Source of the DNA: Cerrena zonata
Lineage: Eukaryota; Basidiomycota; Agaricomycetes; Polyporales; Cerrenaceae
NCBI GenBank assembly: GCA_038087015.1
Contig: JASBNA010000017.1
Span: 558,001 to 622,000 of the forward strand
Length of the DNA stretch: 64,000 nt
Direction: 5' to 3'
Both the position numbers and the translations under genes were made by a program. Within the stretch, counting starts at the first letter, position 1. Each line of letters starts with the position of its first letter. The notes beneath the pieces are model-generated. The model was not told where the DNA came from. It was given only the letters and a program-made list of their open reading frames with translations, and made no database searches. This document shows, in pieces, positions 26,059-36,009 of this stretch.

Positions 26059-26805
26059 CTGACGGGTAGAGTGGTTGAAAAGTGGTTGGTGTTTGAATGC
26101 TGACTATCAGCTCAAGAGATTATGCTGGAGACTCGGTGTTGGAGTACAGATACGAAGAGCGGATTCTTGCCGTATTAATATAATACAAGAGGTCAAGCCG
26201 AACGAGATCACTCGCCGTAGGAGCCGCGTCATGTTATTCAAAATAACTGTCAGACCCGGAGCGTATGGCACTCTGCCGAAGTTAATCGTCAATGGCAATG
26301 GGGTTCACATACCTTACAGCGCTGCGCAAGGATACGACATTAACATCAATATAAGGTCGTACGTGTCTGGTCGGCCGCACTCCAACGTCGGAGTAGTCTC
26401 CCTTAGGCAGACTCAAACAGGCTGGCGCTTTCTGTTTGGAATATCAACTTGATGATCCAGAGTAACGCTGAGTAACGCCCACGCTAGAGCATGAAGGTCA
26501 GTAAGCGCGTACATGCTCGAAAACGTCTGATCGTTTACGTACTGTGGGCACTCAGTATCAGATTCGGACAGAGTAGTGAGAATTGGGTCTCGTCATTCAC
26601 TTTGCAGAAATACAGTATTTGTCGTCTGCGATATCCCCCACAGAGATCGACAACCATAATTGTCAGCATATATACAAAATTCCTAAATAACCTCATCCCA
26701 TACAGCCAGCATCCATTACGACCCACAGCATCTGATACTACTAGTACGTATACTACCCGAAGCTGCCTTATAAACACCAACCTGACTAGTAGTAGGAGTT
26801 CGAGG
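26059..26805. other. Intergenic with a duplicated gene fragment
   Basis: Upstream of both the membrane protein (minus) and the disrupted F-box gene (plus). The part 26451-26640 is a copy of the 3' end of the M50B gene (see repeat entry). Bases 26059-26450 show an open frame of 125 codons but no recognisable protein. Confidence 0.5.
26451..26640. repeat. Copy A of an M50B 3'-end fragment
   Basis: Similar to 35630-35838 and to 38025-38206. In the last copy the sequence is the final intron plus parts of exons 7 and 8 of the M50B gene, read antisense. Shared landmarks are gatgatccagagtaa, cgtctgatcgtttacgtact (here with small differences) and tcgtctgcgatatcc. The similarity to the gene ends close to its exon 7 acceptor. 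Copy A precedes the disrupted F-box gene. Confidence 0.8.
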
Positions 26806-27048
26806 ATGCCAACCTTGGAAGTGGTCGCTCAGCCGCTCCCGATAGAGCTTTTCGCGAACATAATCAATTATCTTGCGGAAAGCCCAAAGTCCCTTGGCTC
26901 ATGTGCACTCATCTGTCATTCGTGGCGCTCTTACGCTCAAGCTAACTTGTTCAAGACGTTGTTACTCGACGGGTGTGATGACGAGATGACCTGGCGAGCA
27001 TCGTGCTTGATCGATGGAACTACGATACATTGACTCTATGTAGAAACA
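26806..27048 (+). pseudogene. F-box gene copy A, 5' part (interrupted)
   Basis: The first 75 codons read PLPIELFANIINYL then SLGSCALICHSWRSYAQANL, an F-box. The next codon is TGA (27031-27033) where the intact paralogue at 36010 has TGT. Sixteen bases later the Plavaka transposon begins at 27049. The gene resumes at 34420. It therefore carries two independent lesions, and the order in which they arose is unknown. Upstream sequence shares the 5' region of copy B. Confidence 0.88.
27047..27048. repeat. Target-site duplication (left), CA
   Basis: CA before the left terminal repeat; the partner is 34420-34421. The paralogue at 36010 shows the empty-site alignment gaaac.ctttat. With only 2 bp the length could also be read as 2 or 3, since aca/cac overlap. 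Confidence 0.7.
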
Positions 27049-27066
27049 TGTCGGAAAAAAGTTAAG

Positions 27067-27781
27067 CACTGGATCGTAGCCCAAATTTTAGGCTTCATAA
27101 AAGTAAAGTAAAATCTTATAAAAAGTCTCTTACAAAATATAATTTTCAGACCAAAAAAATGATCTAAAAATTCTGAATTGTGACAGATATTGATGAATTA
27201 TAAAAACCTATGTAAATTCAGACTTTTGTATCCACTTTTTGGAGTTCAAAAAAGCTCAATTTCCATCCTTTTTTTGCTGGGAAAAAATTCAGTATGCAAA
27301 ATTCAACATTTTGATACACTTTAATTTTTTCAAAAATTATAATATAATTGTATATATTAAAACAAAGTTTCATAGATAGACAGCCTAAAGAGAAGATATA
27401 GACTACTATTCTTAGTACATCATGGTCCCTGTCAATAAGACTATTTGATGGAGATACTTAGGTATACAATACTATTCATCTTACCAGTTTAGCAGTTTAA
27501 ATTTTATATTAGTTTTGAAAAAATAAATATGTGTCAAAACTTTGAATTTTGTATTCCAAATTTTGCTCTAACAAAAAATGTATCAAAATTGTGCCTTTTT
27601 GAACTCTAAAAACTGGATACAAAAGTCAGAATTTATATAGGTTTTTGTAATTCATCAAATTCTGCTGCAATTCTGAAGTTTTGCATCATTTTTTAGGTCT
27701 AAAAAGTATGTTTTGTAAGAGACTTTTTATAAAATTTTACTTTACGTTTATGGAGCCCAAAATTTGGGCTACGGTCCAGTG
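27067..27781. mobile_element. Nested foldback element, CACTA-like MITE, 715 bp
   Basis: Begins CACTGGATCGTAGCCC and ends GGGCTACGGTCCAGTG. The inverted arms are long, about 250 bp each, and remain similar over most of their length. The 3-bp AAG flanks it on both sides (27064-27066 and 27782-27784). CACT termini and 3-bp duplications are the habit of CACTA elements. It has no coding capacity and would depend on a transposase elsewhere. It inserted inside the left terminal region of the Plavaka element, so it is younger. Confidence 0.85.
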
Positions 27782-27784
27782 AAG

Positions 27785-27935
27785 TGCATTGTAATAGAGC
27801 GCCCATTCCGATGCCGTTGAGAGTTGCATTGAGATAAGATATGTGAGGTTGAGATTGCATTGAGATCGGATCTGCCACATTGTAACGATCGGTACGAGCA
27901 TTGGATCAGCATTGGGTGGACATGTACTTGCGTTG
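27785..27935. repeat. Left subterminal GCATTGAGA-type repeat cluster
   Basis: Copies of tgcattgagat occur at about 27823 and 27854, with partial copies gcattgtaat, cattgtaac and gcattgg. Complementary copies lie in the right end. Such clusters usually bind the transposase. Confidence 0.65.
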
Positions 27936-28004
27936 CCTCTGCTCTCTCACTTCTGCCTCAGCCCCTCAGCTGTACATTGGTAAATTGTGTCTATATAGTC
28001 TACT

Positions 28005-31000
28005 ATGCCTGGTGGGAAGTCAAATGAAGTTGTCAACTGCCAATATTGCAAGGGAAAATTCAATATTCGAGGAATTCACCGGCATGAAAAATCATGCAAA
28101 ACTCAGAAGGAGAGAGAAGCTCGAGATTTGGAATATGAGCATGCTGTGGCTGCTCAATGGGCCCAACAGGATATACGGAGAGATGGTAAGTCTAGTATCT
28201 GTTTTTGTATAATATTAGCTAGTAATTTAAAAATCTAGATGCACAAATTCTCCCTCCTCTGATTATCCGAGGAGGCTCATCAACTTTACATCAAGGAGAA
28301 GTAGTGGTTTCTCAAAGTCAAGGTATGTCAGATAAAATAGAAGCTAATTTCAACACTGATTTTCTGTCTCTGGTTTTATTATAAATTTAGATGTTGGTGT
28401 TGAACAAGAAGATACTCAGATACCAACTCCCTCAGACCCTACTGATACTCAACCAACAACTTCTACTAAATCAAATCTGGAGGAAGATTCTATTCGTATT
28501 GACTTCCATCCTCACAGTGGCAAGCCTACCAAAATTATGACCTTTGAAGAGTACAGTCAAACATTCAATAATGATTCTTCACCTCCTATTCCTGAAGGCA
28601 ATGTTTTCCGGCCTTTTTGCACTCGTGGAGATTTTGAGTTTGCTGATCTTGCACTCAATGCTTCCCTTAGCAATGATCAAATTGATGCATTTCTCAAATT
28701 GTTCCATGATGTGAAATCAGGCTTATGTGACATTACTTTTAAAGATCATGTTGATCTTTCAAAAACCTGGGAACATGCAGCCAATCTAAAAACTCATGTA
28801 AATTTTATTTCTCTTATTTTATAAGTTGTTTCTCCTAGGCTAACTGACTTGTTATTTAGTGGGTTAAAGAGGATATTCATCCAGAATATACTGATACTGA
28901 TATCAGGACATATGAGGTTTGGCATCATCCTATATGGGACTGGACATTAGATCTTTTGAGTGATCCTATACTGCAATCTGAATTTGTTTGGGATGCTCAG
29001 CGTCTTTTCAAATACAATGATAATCACTGGACCCGTTTCTATGATGAACCATGGACTGGAGATCGCTGGTGGGAAATGCAGGTTAGTTTTATACTTGCTA
29101 TATATTTCAAAATTATTAAATTATATATCTTCAGACTACTTTACCACCTAATGGAAAACCCGTCTGCTATATTCTCTATATCGATAAAAGCCGGCTCTCT
29201 TCTTTTGGGACTGCAAAGGCATATCCAGTTATTGCACGACTTGCAAATCTACGTATCAAAATTCGTAATGGAAGAGGAATCGGAAGAGGTCAATTCATTG
29301 GTTGGTTCCCAATTGTATGGATATTTTGAACTACATATAATTATAAATTATCTGCTGACAAACTTTCTAGGTATCTGAGGATGCAAATGAAGAGGGAAAG
29401 CCACATTGGACTAATTTCAAGCGTATAGTTTGGCACAGCTCCTTTATGGTAGTTTTTCAAATCATTGCCAAATATTCTAAGCTTGGATATCCTTGGGAAC
29501 TTATCCAAAGGATTATAAGCTACTTATTTCCAATGATATTAATATTTTCTGCTGATTTTGAGGAACAGTGAGTACTTTTTAATGTTTGAATATAAAATGT
29601 TACTAATAAGTTTTATAGATGCACTGTGGCTTTAACAAGAGGAGCTACTAGCAATTTTCCATGTCCTATTTGTCTAGTCCCAGCAGAAATGCTGATGAAT
29701 TTACTTCAAGACTATCCTATCCGCACTGCTCTTAGTGCTGAAGCTATCATAAAACAAGCTCGTATTCTCACTCAAGATAGTGCTGAGAAGCTACTAAAAT
29801 CATATGGTTTACGAGATATAGATGTGAGACAATCAATTATACATTATTTATTTTTTTAACTAAAATGATTTTCAGAATGGATTATGGGCACTTTGTCGCT
29901 CAGATCCTCATGCAGCATTATCCTTTGACAGGTTACATGCTCATGAAAGTGGACTTTTTGCAGATCATATTCTAAAAGAAATTAAAGTCCGCCTTAATGA
30001 GATTGGTAATAGAGAAATTGGCAGAGTAAATGAGCAGTAAGTATATTATCAAATTTGACCAGAAACTTTTATTTAGTTTTGGTTAGTTAGATTACGAGCC
30101 TTACCTCGTTGGAGTGGTCTTAATCACTTTGAATCTGCTCTCTCTGTTTCTTTTGCAGATGGAACAAAATGGGAAGATATTTCCAAGGTTTCAGTTTTTC
30201 TATTTTATCTCAGCAAATAATACTAACATATAATCTAGATACTTCTTTTTGGATGTCACAATATTATTACTGAGAGAACAAGCCCTGAAGGCTATTTGCT
30301 TCTTAAATGTTTAAGAAGCTATCTCAATCTGACTATGTATCTCTCTTTGAAACTACAAACTGAGGATACTATAGCTTCTGGTGAACAAGAACTGCTTCAA
30401 TATTCAACTCTGATACAGGTCAATATAAATCTTTTCTCTACATTGTAAAATCACTAAATTTTAAATTAGTTATATGCTGCTGACACTGATACAACAAAAA
30501 ATTGGAACTTTCCCAAAAACCATACCCACAAACATGCATTTGCAGACATTCGTGCAAAAGGTGTTACCCGGAATTACAACACTAAACCAAATGAGCAGAT
30601 GCATGGATCTTTGAAAAAGTCCTATAGACTTAGGACTAATTTCAAAGATATTGAAAAACAAGTTTGTTTCTATTTTCTATATCTATTTTATTTTGCTAAC
30701 TTAAAATTAAAAATATAGATCACTCAAATTGATCACTATTTTCTTGTTGCAGCTACCATTCGGCAGGATCTTGAGTTGCAAGACTCATATAATGATCTTC
30801 TCCGCCACCGCAAGGCTGAAGATTCAGAACTAACAGATCAATTCCAGCGCATTCATATTGGTTCAAAGGAAAAACCTATCACTCTGCAGGGTTTGCTAGA
30901 ATCTCATCAAAATGATGCTGCATTTGCAACATTTCGAGCACTTCTCTCTGCATTTTTGAATGATTTTTTCATGCAATATGATATCCCTCTACCCAATGGA

Positions 31001-31535
31001 AACAGAATTATGTTAAAGCCAGAACAGAAGGTAATTTTATTTACTATCAATATAACATTTATTGTCATAATTCACTATTCTTTAGATTGTCGAGTATCAT
31101 CTTCTCAAGATTTTCTACGAGTCCTATGAAGATTGGCATCTTAAATGTGATGTCCTTCGATGCAGTCCTAAATTCCACAATGAGGAGCGATATGATCATA
31201 TTCTGGTTGATAGTGCAGAGAGAAACTTCTTTGCCAGGCTTATATTGGTCTTCACCATTAAGCTTGACAATAATGATTATCCTCTGGCACTTATTCAACC
31301 ACTTGATCGTTCTACAGGAGTTATGAGACGTAAAGACAAAGATTTGGGTCTCTATCGAATTGGTGCCCAACCCCGTAGCAAGGCAGAAATTATTTCCATA
31401 CACTCAATTATTCGGGGAGCTTACATTGTACCTGACTTCGAGAAAGACAGAGAGTTTCTAGTTGTTGATACCATTGATGGTGATATGTTTCTCCGACTTC
31501 AGGATATGTATTATGATGACTCAGACTCAACCTGA
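28005..31535 (+). CDS. Plavaka transposase, intact, 955 aa
   Basis: Transposase of the Plavaka family. Thirteen exons: 28005-28185, 28239-28322, 28391-28797, 28860-29081, 29135-29314, 29371-29567, 29619-29823, 29876-30036, 30091-30187, 30239-30418, 30470-30661, 30719-31030, 31086-31535. All join in phase with no stop. An N-terminal zinc finger (CQYCKGKFNIRGIHRHEKSC) precedes the core: FVWDAQRLFKYN, WTGDRWWEMQ, ILYIDKSRLSSFGTAKAYPV, RIVWHSSF, FSADFEEQCTVALTRG, CPICLVPAEML and LSFDRLHAHESGLF. These match Plavaka transposases in order. I did not assign the catalytic acids with certainty. One intron donor (30188, GTTTCA) is weak. Confidence 0.9.
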
Positions 31536-31944
31536 ATAAACCAATGTATTTATTTGTATTGTCTTCAGAATAATTGTTTCCGAGTCTAAGTCTATCATAC
31601 TGAAAGAATTATAACATATTATCTATTCCGAGTCCATAACTTGAAGATCCAGTATTAACACTTACTTGACATTCTAGCATCCACACCCGCCTCATGTGGT
31701 TGTATGAATACCGTAAATTTACATAACAATACTACCTCCATGATTTTGACCTAATCGACCCTCCTTGTAGCTGGCAGGTACGTACTGGTTGGGGCTATAC
31801 TAAATTTTAAATTCAAACATGCTGAGGAAGCATGGGCTTGCTAAAATACAATATTTAGACCCCCACTGGCTCATACTGAGCTTGGTGTGGCCTACAACAT
31901 AATACCTTCCCCCTCCTATATCCCTCTATCTATAGACTCAGACT
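31536..31944. other. Spacer between the two element genes, 409 bp
   Basis: Non-coding, AT-rich region inside the transposon, which should hold the promoter of the second gene. No repeat or RNA gene recognised. Confidence 0.4.
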
Positions 31945-33719
31945 ATGGAACCAACCGATCTTCACACTCCCTCCGATCATGAGGCTGAGCTTCAAGCGGC
32001 TGATGTTGATGATGCAGTCGCTCAGCTTGAGCGTGAAGCAGGTATTACCGATGTAATTCCACCACCACCAGCTGGAGCAACGATTCAAGATTATCAAAGT
32101 GTAAGTATTTGCAACAATAGATTAATATAACTGAGAAACAATACTCACACTTACTACTAGGCTTACACAGATGCAGAGCGAAATCTTTTCAAGATGCGAA
32201 CCGTTGTCCGCCAACTTCAAATACGTTGCGGGGAGCTTGAAGTCCGACTGAACTCTACACGGCGGCCACGTAAAGCTGTACCAAAGGACGTTCAGCAACA
32301 TAGTACGGATATCACCACTCTAGGTCGAAAATACTGTGTCCTGATTGCACCTTGGCCCAACACCCCAATCGAGATAATCCCACAACGCCCCGCTATAGAT
32401 TATCATTCCGAACATCGCTACGTAAGTGATGCAGCTAACAAACAAGCTGCAAGAGCAGAGCTTTTCGACCATATCCCCCCTCATATGCACAAATTGATGG
32501 GGTATTCTGCATTTGCAGACACGGTAAGTACTTACTCTTAGTAGTGCAAAAGGTATTGATACATATTTTCATAGTTCCGAGTGGCAATACAAACACAGCG
32601 AGCCAATGTGGTCCACAGCGCGCGAGGGATTGCACATCTACTCTTTCCAAATGTCCCCGCTGACCTGCTAAATCTGACGAAAGGTCGTGAGCAACTTCGC
32701 CATCCTGAAGTTTGCCGCCTTCTTGGGTACAATCCCACCCGCAAAAAATATCAAGCCCTCCCCCCCATTTTGTATCCGTCTGGACAAGAAACCCATCAAA
32801 GTTTGGTTTTCCGAAGTCCCGCTCTGCTCCAGGTATGTAAGATCTCTCACAGTCCTTGTTATTCACTAAAACTATCTCAGCTCGGTCGGATGATACTATT
32901 CGGACAATCGTCCCTCACACAAACTGCAACATTCCGGCCACACCCCAATTCCACCGGAAAGAAGTGGTCCATTGTCGAAGTGTCCCCCGGTTATATTGCA
33001 TTTGTCGCAATAGTTGTAAGTTTTTTTTTCTGGATTATTCTACATTGCCGTACTAAAACCTACACTAGCTTATATACTTACTCTCTCCCGATGCCAACTT
33101 CCAAGAGCGTGGTGCAGAATCGCAAATCGCATACCATGCACTTTTCGATCGCTACAAGAAAGTGATCATCTCGTCTATTCAAGGATCTCGTGGACGGTCC
33201 CTCTTCAAACTATGGAATGAATATGTTTTTGGATCGGCAACACCCATCACTACTGACAACAGCCCCAACGAGCGTGCCGAACTTGACGACGAGTTCGATG
33301 GTGTACTCAATGCCCTTCAGAACGACTCAGACGACTCGGAAGAAGATACGCTGGCATATGGCCAGGGAAACGCCCTCAACAACAACGACAACAACGACAA
33401 CAATGATAGGGACAACGTTACCCACAATGCATTGGACACCAATGGTATGCGCGGTGAAATCGATCCCTCCGGACCCTCCCTCGACAATGCAAACCAACGG
33501 ACGGCCTCGCATGCGCCTTCCGTTGCCTCCCTGAGCCAACAACTTCCGTCTCTCACCCTCACTGATGCTCAGAACCGAGCACCCGCAGACGATCTCGATG
33601 CCGAACCTACTCAACCAATCGTTTCAACTCGACAGATGCGGCCACGGCCACCCCCTCGTAGCACCGCAACACGAGGATGCAACGGACGCGGAACGACTAC
33701 TCGTAGAAGTGGTGCTTAG
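31945..33719 (+). CDS. Second transposon-borne gene, uncharacterised, 507 aa
   Basis: Exons 31945-32100, 32161-32523, 32575-32832, 32881-33015 and 33108-33719 join in phase. The N-terminus is acidic, with DDAVAQLEREAGITDV and a polyproline stretch. The middle has LGRKYCVLIAPWPNTPIEI and a globular helical part with LLFPNVPADLLNL and LLGYNP. The C-terminal third is acidic and Asn/Asp-rich (NNNDNNDNNDRDN), then Arg/Pro-rich. It resembles uncharacterised proteins (DUF6532/DUF6698-like) that recur near mushroom transposons, but I cannot name the family firmly. It lies inside the Plavaka ends on the transposase strand, so it is probably element cargo or an accessory factor. Confidence 0.7.
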
Positions 33720-34200
33720 GCTGCAGCATTTGGTCGGTTTCATTCGGTTTTTTTGTGACACTGTGAGTCTCCCTCATGTTTGCTTTCTAAATTACACTTT
33801 ACATTGCTCCTAGATAGAACTCTGCTGTCTTTTCGACCCTCAAGCCCCATCCCTGTTCCCCATTCCCTATTACCACTCCTCCCCCTTGATATTGCTATCT
33901 GTTCCTAATTGTAAGTACTTAGGCGTTGAGGATACAATATATGTAATCGCGTTTTGCTACTACCAGAGGCCGTATGGCGTAATGGTTATGCTGGTCATAA
34001 CTTTCCGCGCGCGCGCGAGTTCCAATCCCTCAAGTTACATTGCAATGTGAGTCAATTTCATACAGATAGTTAGGTAAATAAATAAATGACATAAATCCGA
34101 TTACTAATCCCCAGCCCTGTACAACAAATATACATTACAATCAGATCTACTAATAAACATAGTATGATATAAAATTACATCAGCGATAATATTTTTCGCA
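33720..34200. other. Non-coding right part of the transposon
   Basis: Contains the tRNA-like stretch at 33968-34034 and AT-rich sequence. No protein gene seen. Confidence 0.45.
33968..34034 (+). pseudogene. tRNA-like sequence with A- and B-box-like motifs
   Basis: TGGCGTAATGG (about 33975) resembles a pol III A box, and GAGTTCCAATCC (about 34017) resembles a B box one base off the usual GGTTCGAATCC. Between them, GGTCATAAC could be a decayed Met anticodon loop, and a run of CG repeats replaces a stem. Acceptor stem pairing is not convincing. It could be a tRNA pseudogene or the head of a SINE. Confidence 0.35.
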
Positions 34201-34240
34201 ATGACACCGGGGCTCATTCCAATCCCCATCCCAAGGCGCT

Positions 34241-34390
34241 CTCAATGCCATCGGCCTCAACGGGTGTCTCAATGCCTATTGGTACGGCTCGGGTACAGCA
34301 TTGTGATGATCATTGGAATGGTTACTTTCCTCATCCAATGCAGTCTCAATGCCGCCTCGGCATTAAGGGGTCGTAATGGCATTGAGATCC
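34241..34390. repeat. Right subterminal TCTCAATGC-type repeat cluster
   Basis: ctcaatgcc occurs at 34241, tctcaatgcc at about 34267 and 34344, and ggcattgagatcc at about 34378. These are in both orientations and match the left cluster. Confidence 0.65.
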
Positions 34391-34419
34391 CTTATGATGG
34401 GGCGCTAAATTTTCCGACA

Positions 34420-35484
34420 CACTTTATCTCAACGACGCCGGGTGGTATGAATATGAACCAATCGACATCAATACGATCGTGCTACTGGTTCAGAACCTTC
34501 CTCGCCTCAAGTCCTTGGCGATCAACATTCGTCTCCAGTGCGATATTGAAGACCAATCATATGTCACTCCGACACTCTCCCTCAACAAGTTGTCTATATA
34601 CAACAATGGCTTTGAGGACTTGAAGAGCATCATTCGCTTGCTGATGTCGTTCTCTTCTATCAAGCACGTACACGTCGACTCATGTTGGATCGAAAGTCTG
34701 CCAGACAGCTTGGAGGATCTTCCAATCCTACATCATCTACGAGTCGCATCCCTGTCCGTGGCAGGACGCAATCTAGTCCCCCTTCTGTTGCAAAGGCTAC
34801 TTCAGCCTACACTCACTATGCTGGACTCACTGGACATAGAAATTCACAATCTTGCAGATGTAGATGTCTTTACTTCTGTGGTGTATGACGCAGCACCGCA
34901 GTTGCAATCCTTTGCGTTGAAAGTTGCGCTATCCAAGTTTGACCCTCGTAAGCTGTCATATTATGTTCCTTTTGTACCAACATACTAAGTTTTATTTTGA
35001 TAGATCTTGCTGAGGCATGCTGGACTGCATTTGGTTTTCCTCGCTTCCATGTGCTGCAATCAATGAAGATAGTCATTGACGGAGAGCAGATGCGTAACAC
35101 TATTTGGAACCTTTATATGGGAAAAATAATATGTGGGCTTGTCTCCTACATGCCTGCAACACTTCAAGTCCTCACTCTCAAACTAAAAATTCCATATCAA
35201 TACAATATGGACAACGCACTCGGCCAGCTGAAAGAGATTGACTGGATATCGATCGATATTGCCATCGGCAATATTTCAAACCTGAAAAGTGTTGTGTTTG
35301 AGATTGCTCACTACAGCTCTTGGACTACTGCGGACGTATGGCAGAAGTGTATTACAGAAAGTTTACCCAAGGTGCATGCAATGGGTCTGTTGCGGTTCAA
35401 GCTACCTCGGTGAGTTTTTCCCCTTGGGAATTGGCGTGTACTCTTCTATATCTATACTGACGGTCCTGTAGAAGGAGGTACTAG
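34420..35484 (+). pseudogene. F-box gene copy A, 3' part (interrupted)
   Basis: Continuation of the gene split at 27048. Exon parts 34420-34948, 35004-35409 and 35472-35484 parallel the intact copy B, including identical intron placement. LEDLPILHHLRVASLSVAG, QRLLQPTLTMLDSLDIE and ADVWQKCITESLPKVHAMG align with copy B. The last exon stops after three codons (TAG at 35482), much sooner than in copy B. Separated from its start and F-box by 7.4 kb, it cannot give the original protein. Confidence 0.85.
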
Positions 35485-36009
35485 TAGACGATTCACAAGT
35501 AAGGCAATTTGGTAGCCCTACTCAATGATCCATCCGACTCTGACAACGCATAAGCTCCATTATCTTGTACCATCTGTTCCCGTTCAGATATGACATTGAG
35601 CCCTTCACACTTATCTTGCATGTCCGTCAGATGATCCAGAGTAAGGCCCATGCTGAAGCTAGTAACGAGTGTGAAGGTCATTGGCAGTAAGCGTGTACGT
35701 GTACGTGCTCGGAAATGTCTGATCGTTTACGTACTGTACTCAGATATCAGATTCGGAGAGAGTAGTGAGAATTGGGTCGCGTTCGAGGAGTCATCCACTT
35801 TGCAAAAATACAGTATTTGTCATCTGCGATATCCACTACAGAGATCGACAACCATAATTGTCAGCATATATACAAGATTCTCAAATAACCTTGGCATCCC
35901 ATACAGCCAGCATCCATTACTAAGACCCACAACCTCTGATTATACTAGTACGTATAATACCCGAAGCTGCCTTATAAACACCAACCTGACTAGTAGTAGG
36001 AGTTCGAGG
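35485..36009. promoter_or_regulatory. 5' region of F-box copy B, including M50B fragment copy B
   Basis: Bases 35630-35838 are copy B of the M50B fragment. From there to the ATG the sequence matches the equivalent region of copy A (cataattgtcagcatatata, gaagctgccttataaacacc). Presumably promoter and leader of the F-box gene. Confidence 0.6.
35630..35838. repeat. Copy B of an M50B 3'-end fragment
   Basis: Matches 26451-26640 and the native 38025-38206. It is closest to copy A and probably arose with it when the F-box gene was duplicated in tandem. Confidence 0.8.

Larger units (their letters stand above)
27049..34419. mobile_element. Plavaka-type (CMC superfamily) DNA transposon, 7371 bp, apparently complete
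   Basis: Ends are TGTCGGAAAA at 27049 and its exact complement TTTTCCGACA at 34410-34419. The dinucleotide CA flanks both ends (27047-27048 and 34420-34421). Removing the element and one CA rejoins the F-box coding line with its paralogue. It carries a transposase gene, a second ORF gene, clustered subterminal repeats and a nested 715-bp element near the left end. It is AT-rich compared with its neighbours. Plavaka transposases are known from Agaricomycetes (established knowledge); the element limits come from this sequence. Confidence 0.9.

Noticed and set aside
26075..26452. 125-codon plus-strand ORF upstream of the disrupted F-box gene
   Set aside because: No family resemblance, no promoter signal, and it overlaps the start of the minus-strand membrane-protein gene's promoter.
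34007..34017. (CG)n run as Z-DNA or a separate repeat
   Set aside because: Only about 12 bp long; noted as part of the tRNA-like stretch instead.
35650..36009. 120-codon N-terminal extension of the intact F-box protein
   Set aside because: It translates the antisense M50B fragment and leader, is not in phase with any conserved protein, and copy A and the third copy both start at the later ATG.
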